A DNA stretch of 64,000 nucleotides, taken from the NCBI GenBank assembly GCA_030068145.1, contig JAPJBO010000500.1, positions 102,437-166,436 of the forward strand, in the 5' to 3' direction. The stretch comes from Diplonema papillatum. Lineage: Eukaryota > Euglenozoa > Diplonemea > Diplonemida > Diplonemidae. Shown here in pieces: positions 55,257-64,000 of this stretch. The notes beneath the pieces are model-generated. The model saw nothing but the letters and a program-made list of their open reading frames with translations. It was not told the origin of the DNA and searched no databases. A program made the translations under genes and the position numbers. The stretch's first letter is position 1; each line of letters starts with the position of its first letter.

Positions 55257-55319
55257 ATGGCGGTTGATCTGAAAGCCTACGACTGGTCCCCCATCAAGGT
55301 GGTCCTCGCGGCACGGTGA
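55257..55319 (+). CDS. short first-exon-like fragment, unknown
   Basis: MAVDLKAYDWSPIKVVLAAR followed by a stop. Preceded by a GCACAAACAAAAC module piece and GTGCAG, an acceptor-like site just before the start. GTGGTC after ATCAAG could be a donor. Probably the 5' end of a gene whose remainder is absent. Confidence 0.3.
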   Translation: MAVDLKAYDWSPIKVVLAAR

Positions 55320-57104
55320 CTCCGGTGGTCTTTGCGCCGGTGGCCTTGTGTACCAGCAAAAGACCTGTCGGGGACGGGGTGCCAGTACACCCAGAACGCG
55401 CGTGTGACACCCGCTTTTTGTCTCCAGCTCCTGAGGCTGTGCTTCACTGTGCAGGCAGGCCCCCGGGTGACGTGCGTCGGAATATTCCTGTGTGCAGTGC
55501 TTGTGCTCATATTCAAGCGGTCAAGAGAGTGCGGGCAGCGTTCTCAGCATGCGAAAGTCACAGTACAAATGCTGCACATGCCTTCAGCTGTCGTCATTTT
55601 CGTACGTCTTGGCCATGGTTAAGTGCGCAATTGGTGTCAGTAGCTGGTGACTGAAAGATAATGGTCAACCGGAGACCCTAAAACACCGAACCTCTAAAAC
55701 CACAATAAACGCTTGAAAGAACACCAGAGTCGGATGCTGCCCAGAGCTTACGCAGCCACCTGCCAGTGTTGCATGTCTTTGCTCTGCCTCCTCTCCGGCC
55801 TCAACCCTCCAGTGTCGGTGGTAAGTAACAGCATGATCTGCCGACCATCTGGGGAATCCCCGGTACTGCGGTTGATTCCCCAGATGAATCTGCAGAAAAG
55901 ATAGTACGTGCTGATAACGTACTGATTCAGCATGTGTACAAAAAGAAAGTAAGAAAATTAGCGTGCTGAAATCAGTACGTTCAGCATGCTGAACGTAAGG
56001 CCTGCTGGGCAAGGCCTTGCTGCCTCTTTAACCCCAGCTCCGACGTGTATTAGACTAAGATTATCCTCCCCCCGGAGTTTCAAGCTGCGATGCCTCCTCT
56101 TCATTCCATAGCAGTAAATAACCGAGCGGTCAAGAGGTGCGCCCGTCATGACCGGTCCGCTGTTTACACGCTACACTGGGTTTTAGGCGATTTCCGCCAG
56201 CCTTGTCCTTCTCACCTGCATGCTGCTCTTCGTTCCTGCTATATTTTGCGTTATCTGTCCTGAGGAGTCACTGGAACAAAGTTGTAGATGTATTCGTAGC
56301 GACAAGGATGCTGAACATGCGTGCCCGTGGCGAAGGTCCAAATGCTGCATTTACGTTTGCTCCAGGCCACCCCCGCGAATTGAGCAGCACCGACTCCTTA
56401 AGCAAGCTCAGCTGGAACAGAAGCAGCGCGGAAAGAGCGAAAAAAACCGTGCGCCACGAGAGAGTAGGAGGAAAGAAGAAGAAAAAGGCCGCTCCTGGTC
56501 CAGGAACGTGACGGTCAACCACAGCTTGCAAAGCTTGATTCGGAGGCAGCACAGTGCCACAAAGCCCTGCGGCTGACCGTCTCGACGAGCTTGTGTTCAG
56601 CGCGAGCGCCAAGCCCCAAGGTGCGCCAAGCCTTGATGCTTTAGTTTGGGAAATCGGTAGCCAGGCCCGTGGCTCTGCAGTACCGCCGAACACGTTAAGC
56701 TTGGCTCCCGTGTAGCAGGCTTTCCCTGGTACCCCCCTGGTAGGAGGAAAGAGAAGAAAGAGAATACTAGAATTTTTGTTGACCGCCTTCCCCTGAACCC
56801 AACTCCTGGACGTGGTTTCAGGCGGCAGGTTTCGGCGAATGCTTTTTATGGCGGGATGCTTTTTGGGGCGGGACCTCCCCTTGCGGACGGCAATCGGCAA
56901 CTGCGGCTTGTCCGCCTCTACTTCGCTGATGGCGGAAACTAGTGGTGGAAGTCTTCTCTCGCGGCATACTGTTGACGGGAGTTTCTTCCGGCGTGTTGAG
57001 CAACATTTTCCTCTCCTTTTGAGATTTCGCACCTCAAATACTTCCTACAAAAGCGGGGTGCTTACCACACGAAAAAAAGAAAAGAAAAGAAAAGAAAGTA
57101 ACAG
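55320..57104. other. no convincing gene; structured element and repeats
   Basis: Positions 55,663-55,715 match 44,565-44,630. The second double hairpin is at 55,916-56,005. Positions 56,770-56,825 (TGACCGCC...CCTGGACGTGGTTTCAGG) are a relative of 45,805-45,850. Positions 57,030-57,065 are a MITE end. An AAAAG-rich tract with AACAG directly precedes the ATG at 57,105. Confidence 0.55.
55916..56005 (+). other. double-hairpin structured element, copy 2
   Basis: ATTAGCG followed by the stem CGTGCTG/CAGTACG with the same AAAT loop (55,962-55,979) and the palindrome TCAGCATGCTGA (55,981-55,992), then ACGTAAGGCC. It aligns along its whole length with 1,565-1,650, with paired changes in the stems. 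Confidence 0.6.
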
Positions 57105-58538
57105 ATGGCCACCCCGACTATGTTCCAGCGTCTGTTCGCGAAGGCCGCCGACGACGACGGCGATGACGCGTGGGAGCGGGCGCGGTCGGCCGTGCAGCAG
57201 CCCGAGCCTGAGCAGGTGGAGAAGGCGCCGAAGGTTAACAAGAACGGCATGATCGGCTTCGTCGCCGGGGGAGACGGGCAGCGGCGCAGCATCGGAATCA
57301 GCGACCTGGCCGCGTTCGGGGCCCGCCAGTCGTACTTCAACCTCCAGGAGAGGAAGGTGGCCGAGCGCAGGCTGAAGCACGGCCTCGTGGCTGGCACCAT
57401 CCTGCGGTTCGAACCGGCCGCGGAAGACGCGCAGCCTCGGTCGTTGTCGGCGGCGGCAGGACACGACGTCACCGTTGTCGTGTTCGCGGGGGAAGGCACG
57501 CTCACCGTCGCGAGCCGAACGGACTCCGGCTCCGTCGAAACCCTGCACGTCTCCGTCGCCGCCGGCGCGTGTGTCGAGGTGACCGTCCCTTCGACGCAGC
57601 ACGATGGCGCTGCAGACGCCTGCGGGTTGCGTTTTTCCCCTTCCGGCAGCGCCCCGGCCGAGCTGCTCCTCCCCTTCGCGCCGCCGCCCGGGTTCGTCGA
57701 ATGGCCGGCCGGCGCGCGTGCCGTCGACCTCCCATTCGCGGAATCCGCGTTCAGCCCGAGTCTATCGACCGCCGTCGGCGCCGGCTTCGCCCGCTCTCTG
57801 TGGGGCTGCTACACGTCGGTCCGCACCGTGCTGTCCCGGCCGCCGCCGTGTCCGACTACAGTCGTTCTGCCGCCGGCGATCGGCGGCGGGAGGCTGGGCC
57901 TTGACGAGTACATCCTGCTCGCGTCCGCACGGCTGGGCGCGGGGCTCTCGAAGGTGGTGGTGCTGCTGGCGTATCCTTCGGAGAAGGCGCAGGCGTGCGG
58001 TGCGCCGGCGCTGAAGAAGGCGGCGGCGCACACCCGCAAAGCGAAAGGTGTGCTGCCCGGCGCCGGCGTCGCCGTGCTCGGAGTCCCGGTTAAGTCCGGC
58101 TTCAACCTCCTGCCGAAGGCGGCGAGGGCGGAGCTGAAGACCGACGGGCCCGAGCTGCCGGAAATGCCGCTGTTCTGCAGCGGAGGCCCGGGCTACGCTG
58201 CGCTGCGCGAAGCCGTCGAAGAACTCGCCGGAGCGAACCTCGACGCGCAGCTGGCCCCCTGCGCGCTGTTCTTCTGCCTCCGCGCCGCGCCCGCCGCCGC
58301 CGCCGGCGGCGGCGGCCGGGACACGTACCGGTACCGCCTGCGCGGCTGCGCGTTTGCGCAGCAGCTGAGCGATCCCGCCTTCGAAGCGGCGGTCGTCGCG
58401 CGGGCCCTTGCGCTGGCCGGAGAGGCCCCGACCGCTCACTCGGCGCTCGACTTCCTGCCGTCGCTGTTCCACCCGGTCGTCAGCATAGCCTCGGCGTACC
58501 TCCTCTTCCGCTGGCATGCCGCCGCGAGGAAGCACTGA
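57105..58538 (+). CDS. intronless 477-residue protein, possible tail anchor, unknown
   Basis: I do not recognise the family. Residues 1-50 are acidic/basic and start MATPTMFQRLFAKAADDDGD. Residues about 120-180 look like an all-beta segment (VTVVVFAGEGTLTVASR, LHVSVAAGACVEVTVPS), perhaps a cupin-like or jelly-roll fold. Positions 240-330 hold an alternating hydrophobic alpha/beta pattern (DEYILLASARLGAGLSKVVV), with AVLGVPVKSGFNLLP later. The last ~25 residues (HPVVSIASAYLLFRWHAAARKH) form a single hydrophobic segment with a basic end, as in tail-anchored proteins. Very GC-rich throughout, no introns, and unlike the other genes it has no partial copies beside it. The start follows an AACAG acceptor-like site directly. 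Confidence 0.75.
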   Translation: MATPTMFQRLFAKAADDDGDDAWERARSAVQQPEPEQVEKAPKVNKNGMIGFVAGGDGQRRSIGISDLAAFGARQSYFNLQERKVAERRLKHGLVAGTILRFEPAAEDAQPRSLSAAAGHDVTVVVFAGEGTLTVASRTDSGSVETLHVSVAAGACVEVTVPSTQHDGAADACGLRFSPSGSAPAELLLPFAPPPGFVEWPAGARAVDLPFAESAFSPSLSTAVGAGFARSLWGCYTSVRTVLSRPPPCPTTVVLPPAIGGGRLGLDEYILLASARLGAGLSKVVVLLAYPSEKAQACGAPALKKAAAHTRKAKGVLPGAGVAVLGVPVKSGFNLLPKAARAELKTDGPELPEMPLFCSGGPGYAALREAVEELAGANLDAQLAPCALFFCLRAAPAAAAGGGGRDTYRYRLRGCAFAQQLSDPAFEAAVVARALALAGEAPTAHSALDFLPSLFHPVVSIASAYLLFRWHAAARKH

Positions 58539-58913
58539 AGCATCGAAAGTTAGTTGTGTACTCGAAATGGCGGCAGGCGCCGGAGTGTAACACGGGGCAC
58601 AGTGTGCTCCAGCACCGAGTGGCGGGAGCTTAACTGCGTGCGATTGGAAGTTGTACCCAATCCAGTGTGTTACACCCGCAAATCCAGTGCGAGATACAGT
58701 GTGATGAGAAAGAAGGATGTTCCCGGAGGAGGGCCATGCCGGGGGAACTGTGCGTGTTGTACCCGACGTGTGACACCTTTCAGCATTGGAAACAGAAACG
58801 GAAACGTCTCGCCCGCACTTCCAGGTGCACCCTGCAACTTCACAAACAAACAACAAGGAACGACGCCAAGCTGTAGTCCCGTACGGGACTGTCGAAAGCT
58901 CACAAAAACTTTA
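58539..58913. other. 3' flank of the 477-residue gene, no gene seen
   Basis: No supported coding frame. The stretch 58,560-58,690 carries AGTGT/CAGTG-rich sequence. The inverted arm of the next element begins near 58,914. Confidence 0.5.
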
Positions 58914-59047
58914 ATTCGAGACTGGAGGTCCTATGAACATGCAATGTGAATAGCCTCTATTCGAGCCAACCCGGCTTTTCTTCATGAAAAAAGTGTATTG
59001 TTTTTGGAAAGAGCCGGGCAAGCTTTTTTTTTTCCTCGCAGAAGGTA

Positions 59048-59122
59048 TGCGGGTGGCAGAGTGACCGGGCGCCGGCCTTCAGGCCGGTGAGTCCGGGTTC
59101 GAACCCCGCCCATGACATTTTT
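59048..59122 (+). ncRNA. tRNA-like pol III unit in the left arm
   Basis: A box TGGCAGAGTGACCGG (59,054), B box GGGTTCGAACC (59,095) and TTTTT at 59,118. The central CCGGCCTTCAGGCCGG is a perfect hairpin. The acceptor halves do not pair as in a real tRNA, so a SINE head or pseudo-tRNA is more likely. The right arm keeps only the A-box half. Confidence 0.45.
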
Positions 59123-59825
59123 CCGGTCGAAGATTGTTTTCGAGGTTTGTTGCGTTTCGGGGTCAAATGTGCCCGAAAATTGCGTTTTTGGCGGAGTTTC
59201 TCAGTATCTCGCGGTATTTGGGTCACCCCGGGAAACGGAGTCGGGCGGCCGAGCTTGCCATCACAGGCCAAACTTGCTACGAGAACCGAACTTTGCTTCA
59301 CCAGAACTCAGCTTCGTGCGAACTTTGCTTCGTCCGAACTCAGCTGCGCCCGTACCAGAATTTAGCATCGCCCGAACTTTGCTTCGCCAGAACTTAACTT
59401 CGCCCGAGCGTTGCTTCGCCCGAACTCAGCTGCGCCCGAACTTTGCTTCACCAGAACTTAGCTCCACCCGAACTTAGGATCACTCGAACTCATTATCGTT
59501 CGAACTGAGCTTCACCAGAACTTAGCTCCGCCCGAAGTTTTGCTTCGCCGGGGGGCGGCGGGGGGGGCGCCCACCCGGGTACCAGCGCCAAACTTTTCCC
59601 GCACTCGGTGGGTCGGGGGGGGTCCGGGGGGGGTGTCCCCCCCCGGGTACGAGCACCGACCTTGGCTTCACCCGGACTTTACACCCTGGCCGAACTTCGC
59701 TTCGTGCCCGAACTGTTTTTTAGTACCAGCGCAGCCTGAGCGCTTAGCAACGCCCGAACTAAGCATCACTCGAACTTAGCTTCACCAGCATTGCCCGAAC
59801 TTAGCTTCGCCCGAACTTTACTGTT

Positions 59826-60894
59826 CCCCGAACTTTAACTGCTGCCTCCAGTCTCGCCACGCGCCGGCCTTAGCCGAGCGCACGTACTCCTGATCTCCGC
59901 CACCGTACTAGCTCAGCAGGTCGCCGCGTATCGCAATTGCACCACCCACGTTAAGGGCGAATGTACCACAGCCGTTTTCAACTGGACACGCAACGCCCGC
60001 ACACCCGATACACTTCTGCGCGTCTTCGCGAGTATCAGTGGACCCTTCGGCGACGGACAGCAATGCGACTTAGGAGAAGCCCTTCGAGCCATCACCACCG
60101 CGTTGCTGTAGCGCACAGACTTTGCCGGCCAGCGGCAGGACTACATAGAAGGCCTCACACACGAAACCACCACAACCACGCGTTGCGATCACTGCCGACT
60201 CAGCCGTTCAATTTGCGCAGCAAGACGCCACCATCCTGTCGATCAAAGCCAACACCGTGCACGGATGCCTCGACGAACACTGCGCATACCCTACGACTAC
60301 AAATGTGACGGTTGCAAGCGTTACGACACCAATAAGACCAAGATCACCACGCACCGCATCAACGACTCATGGTCCGTACCCAACGACTACAAGTGTGACG
60401 GTTGCAAGCGTCACGACACCAATAAGACCAAGACCACCGCGCACCGCATCAACGACTCATGGTCCGTACCCAACGACTACAAATGTGAAGGTTGCAAGCG
60501 TTACGACACCAATAAGACCAAGACCACCAAGCACCGCATCAACGACTTGATGCTCATCCAAATTCAACGGGCTCGCAAGCACGGTACCACCAACAAAAGA
60601 CCGGTAGCCGCTGACTACATCATAACCCTGCCCGACTTGAAGGTCCAGCTCAAGTTGAAAGCAACCATCGCTGCCCACACCGGTGACAACAACGCCGGCC
60701 ATTACGTGATACATGCCTACAACGAGTCAGCAGCTTTTATTCAACGCTGGACACTTCTTGGCCATAAAGAAACATCAAACGATCCTGATGTTTCTTTGTC
60801 CTCGAACATCAATACGATTTACAATCTGCGCAGTACCGCTTGGGTCCGAAGTGCTTGCCGCGTAAGATATGGTGAAGGATATCACGATGGCTAG
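59826..60894 (+). pseudogene. decayed USP-domain relative of the 22.7-kb fusion gene
   Basis: Starts exactly where the arm ends. SATVLAQQVAAY, CTTHVKGECTTAV and VFASISGPFGDGQQCDLGEA then LRAITTALL align with the USP domain of the 22,706-25,495 gene, but the catalytic NSCFLQ is replaced (AGLSRAHVLL), a TAG interrupts at 60,108, and a frameshift lies near 60,190-60,265. From 60,265 the frame holds the CxxC zinc-ribbon block three times (90-bp period, 60,291-60,560), then MLIQIQRARKHGTTNKRPVA and the His box HTGDNNAGHYVIHAYNES, and stops at 60,894. The RT part and terminal fingers are absent. Confidence 0.85.
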
Positions 60895-62889
60895 CTACGA
60901 GAAGAATTAGCGGGCGGCCAGCTTCGGCCGTCTTGCTCGTGTGTCTAAGTCAGTGGCGTCGCCCCGCGCCCTTTCTAATTACCCTAAACAGAAGTACATT
61001 CTGGACTGCTGTAAGTTCGGGCCGGAAATATTTTAATCCGGAATAAACATGGAGCAGCACGTAGCAATAGCACGTAGCAGAAGCGCGTATGCGTACGTAG
61101 CATCTACATGGTGTACGTAGCAAGCAACGTATGTGTATGCATGCACACACCACCACGCAGTATGAGTACGTACTGCTATCCTCTACGTGCTCCAGCGTTC
61201 CAGACTTTTTCCGTCCGGTCCGGACTGTCACTAGCAGTACGGCATCTGCAGTTCAGGGACAAGTTGAAACGGAACGTAGTTGCAGCAGTAGTTTGAACTT
61301 GATATGCAGCAACAATCTGTGAGACTGCACAAGCCGCTACCTCTTTGCACGCGTTGTGCCATGCTTCGGTCGCTTCTTGCCCCGCGTACTGTTTGTCTCC
61401 GGTGCGCTTCACGTCCGCTGTGCAGTTTGACGAGCTCAAGGAATCACCAGATGATCCAGCGCACTTCCTTTTCTCCCTCGCGGGTTGTCCCCGCGGCCGG
61501 GATCTCGATTCCCGATGTTCCTTGCCTTCGCCACCTTTGACGGCTGCTGCGGCCTCGGCTTCTGCGGCGCTTCCACCGGCTTGCTCGTCCTCGCGCCCGC
61601 GCTTTCGCGGGCAGGCGCTGTCCGTCCCTAACGCACGTTCACCGTTCGTCGGTGGTCCCGCGGTCGACCCGCTTGCTCCGACACGCGCCCGATCCGTTGG
61701 TTGCGGGCCCTGTGGCCGCGGCTTCGGCTCCGGCACCCCGTTGGCCGTCGGGCCCTCGCTTCACCGCTGGCCGTGCTCCGTGGTGCCCTCGCTTGCAGCA
61801 CTGCCTGGGGATGCTGTTTCCTTCGGTTGCACCGAAATCTTTTTTGTGTTAGGGTGCTCTGACTTTTTTTTTTGTTTCTGGTCCCGCGTGCGTACAGATT
61901 TCTGAGAATTGTCGGAAAAAAAGATAATCCAAGAAAAAGATAATTTGCACAAGAAGTGACCACTACATTACAAACTGGTCGGTTCGCCTCTGTCTCGTCG
62001 TGCTGTGGAAGGGTTCTAAAGCACGCGCTCTCAGTGTGTTCAGAACAGCACCAGGCCACAGCTGCAGAGAACGCTGTGAACGCTGTATGAACGCTCTGGA
62101 GGCCATCAAAGCCCGTCTTGGGACCGCTCAATACAGCAGACAATCTGTGGTTGTATTAAATGAGGATACCGCAACCGAGCAGGCATCTCTTCTTGCGTAC
62201 GTCCGGGAGAAGGATGGAACTCTGGAAGGCCCACGGTGGAGCAAATTCATCCCCGCACCTTGTCAACCTGCGGAGCTGCGAAGATACAAGATGTCCTCTC
62301 ATTGTTGACAAAACCGACCTCCTCGAGTGCCCAACACTTGTAGCCCAAATAGGAGAAAATTGCTGAGGAAGATTTGAGGGGGTGTTCGACAAAGCTGACA
62401 TCGGTCACGAGGACACCTTCAGACCGTCGCCCGCTGCCCCGAGGCACCAATCTGCCTTCATCAAGATGCAGAATCTGCACCAGCCTATTAAGTGCCCAGT
62501 GTGTAACAACTTTCGCGGAATCTTCCGGGCAAGTGTATCCCAAGCCAGGGTGCCTTGTCTCAACTCATCGAGGAAACACATTGCACATTGACATTTCCTG
62601 AGGAGGCTGCCACGAGTACAGTGGGCGAGGGAAACAATGCTAGTAAGCAAGCTGTCAGGGGGGGATGTCTTGTCGAGTGGACCTTGAACCTGACGATACT
62701 CTACAACGGAAGTGCAGGACGATTCAAAAGATCTGTGATCTGTGTCGACAACGTGGACTGCACCCTGCGAAAATGTTGATCAACGAGTCTGTGCCCGCCA
62801 CATCGCAGTCTCAGAGTCAACCACGACAGATGCGACGCCTTAATGAAGCAGAGGCTCAGATAAAAGCGCCTTTATAAGCCCTAGTTTTT
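60895..62889. other. element interior without a supported gene
   Basis: A GC-rich block at 61,330-61,800 is open on both strands. The minus frame is rich in K/R/E/A with RKRGRED, the plus frame in S/P/A. Neither has a clear start or family. CAGATTTCTGAGAATTGTCG at 61,892 and a T-run with GTTTCTGGTCC form an inverted relation with 63,130-63,195. Otherwise nothing is recognised. Confidence 0.4.
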
Positions 62890-63110
62890 TTGTATAAGCA
62901 CCTGCTTTGTAGGAAATACTTGAGGAGGCTGCCAGCTGCAAAAGATCAAAGGAGGTAAATGTGCTGTAGCCCACACGAAACACAGGTGAATCTGGGTTTA
63001 GTGGCGGGCGTAAGCGTTCAACAAAAAAGACCCATTTTGTAGTTGTATTGTTTCTCCCCCTCTAGCCTCCTTCGAAGTAAGCACAAGGCAGCCCCTCGAG
63101 TATTTTTGGG
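62890..63110 (-). mobile_element. AAATACT-GAGG MITE, inverted copy inside the TIR element
   Basis: Reverse complement of the 15,184-15,395 copy from TAAGCACCTGCTTTGTAGG to CCCCTCGAGTATTT, almost identical. Confidence 0.85.
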
Positions 63111-63309
63111 CTAATTATTTTTTTTTTGCGTGCGTGCGTACAGATTTCTTGGTGGGCCGGGGACCAGAAACAAAAAAAAGTCAGAGCACCCTTAACAATA
63201 CATTGTTGGTACTAAAAATTAGTTGTTGGCAGCGTACTAAAAGCAACTCACCAAATCAGGTGAAAAGCCGCTAGTGCGCACAAACAAAAAGTACGTGCGC
63301 TGCTCGGCT

Positions 63310-64000
63310 AAGGCCGGCGCGTGGCGAGACTGGAGGCAGCAGTTAAAGTTCGGGGAACAGTAAAGTTCGGGCGAAGCTAAGTTCGGGCAATGCTGGTGAA
63401 GCTAAGTTCGAGTGATGCTTAGTTCGGGCGTTGCTAAGCGCTCAGGCTGCGCTGGTACTAAAAAACAGTTCGGGCACGAAGCGAAGTTCGGCCAGGGTGG
63501 TAAAGTCCGGGTGAAGCCAAGGTCGGTGCTCGTGCCCGGGGGGGGACACCCCCCCCGGACCCCCCGAACCACCGAGTGCGGGAAAAGTTTGGCGCTGGTA
63601 CCCGCCCCCCGCCGCCCCCCGGCGAAGCAAAAGTTCGGGCGCAGCTAAGTTCTGGTGAAGCTCAGTTCGGACGATAATAAGTTCGAGTGATGCTAAGTTC
63701 GGGCGGAGCTAAGTTCTGGTGAAGCAAAGTTCGGGCGCAGCTGAGTTTGGGCGAAGCAACGCTCGGGCGAAGCTAAGTTCTGGCGAAGCAAAGTTCGGCC
63801 GCTGCAAAGTTCGGGCGATGCTAAATTCTGGTACGCCCGCTCACTCTGCCACCCGTTTGCATTTTGGCAGGGGAAAAAAAGCTAGCGTTGCACATCCCCC
63901 AGCCCCAAAAAAACAATACACTTTTGAGTGTAGAGAAAAGTGGGGTTGGCTCGAATAGAGGCTATTCACATTGCATGTTCATAGGACCTCCAGTCTCGAA
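63310..64000 (-). repeat. right inverted arm of the second TIR element
   Basis: AAGTTCGGGCGAAGCTAAGT-type units, complement of the left arm 58,914-59,877 but lacking about 270 bp of it, including the B-box half of the tRNA-like unit. Confidence 0.85.

Larger units (their letters stand above)
58914..64000. mobile_element. second TIR element, with decayed USP gene; runs to window end
   Basis: The left arm (58,914-59,877) and right arm (63,310-64,000) are reverse complements: TTCGAGACTGGAGGTCCTAT at 58,914 is matched by its complement at the very end, and GTTCCCCGAACTTTAACTGC near 59,824 by its complement near 63,335. Both arms are arrays of CGAACTTAGCTTCGCC-type 15-20 bp units with a G/C-rich block near 59,550-59,660. 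The left arm also holds a tRNA-like unit. The right end of the element may lie beyond the window. The element includes a MITE copy (62,890-63,110). Confidence 0.85.

Noticed and set aside
57045..58856. Long minus-strand frames opposite the 477-residue gene
   Set aside because: Shadow frames of a GC-rich gene; arginine/glycine-rich and without motifs.

Overview
The window looks like repeat-dense nuclear DNA of a unicellular eukaryote, most likely a euglenozoan and perhaps a diplonemid. The evidence is a broken small-subunit rRNA fragment (about 43,090-43,320, minus strand). It reads as eukaryotic 18S and carries the GCCATTTGTACACACCGCCC and GTCTGTGATGCTCCT forms I associate with Euglenozoa. 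Coding exons are GC-rich, are split by conventional GT-AG introns, and often have a pyrimidine tract plus CAG just before the start codon, as expected for spliced-leader acceptors. The assignment to Euglenozoa is moderate and to diplonemids weak.

Five host genes are convincing. They are an alanine-rich coiled-coil protein (7,737-8,585), a CIPK/SnRK3-like protein kinase in two exons (10,934-11,599 and 12,592-13,560), the first exon of a methyltransferase-like protein (38,324-39,142), the GPI-anchor enzyme subunit PIG-C in two exons (52,208-53,195 and 53,964-54,373) and an intronless 477-residue protein of unknown function (57,105-58,538). Several shorter pieces look like first exons of other genes, such as 9,075-9,228, 31,077-31,190, 43,407-43,598 and 55,257-55,319. 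Four of the five convincing genes are surrounded by truncated tandem copies of their own exons. The copies include the presumed splice acceptor and 5' leader, and some lie inside the gene's own intron. A short hairpin-bearing module sits at many of the duplication joints of the kinase and methyltransferase genes.

The rest is mobile and repetitive DNA. At least five elements have terminal inverted repeats, and several of these arms are built from short tandem repeats: 16,243-17,578; 22,540-27,405; 27,668-30,985; 44,964-46,577; and 58,914 to the window end. The 22.5-27.4 kb element carries one long reading frame that joins a reverse-transcriptase core, a ubiquitin-specific-protease domain with its catalytic residues and two C-terminal zinc fingers. 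The 58.9-64 kb element carries a decayed relative of the protease part. A Ulp1-like protease frame lies just outside the first element. The 44.96-46.58 kb element sits inside the RNase H region of a frameshifted retrotransposon (46.58-49.1 kb, minus strand) and is flanked by a 9-bp target duplication.

Tandem arrays include a 33-bp array (134-875), a CA-rich minisatellite (4.4-6.2 kb), a 41-bp satellite that changes orientation near 30.2 kb and two long (TAC)n tracts at the same site of one dispersed repeat. Stretches where I see nothing coding are listed as such.
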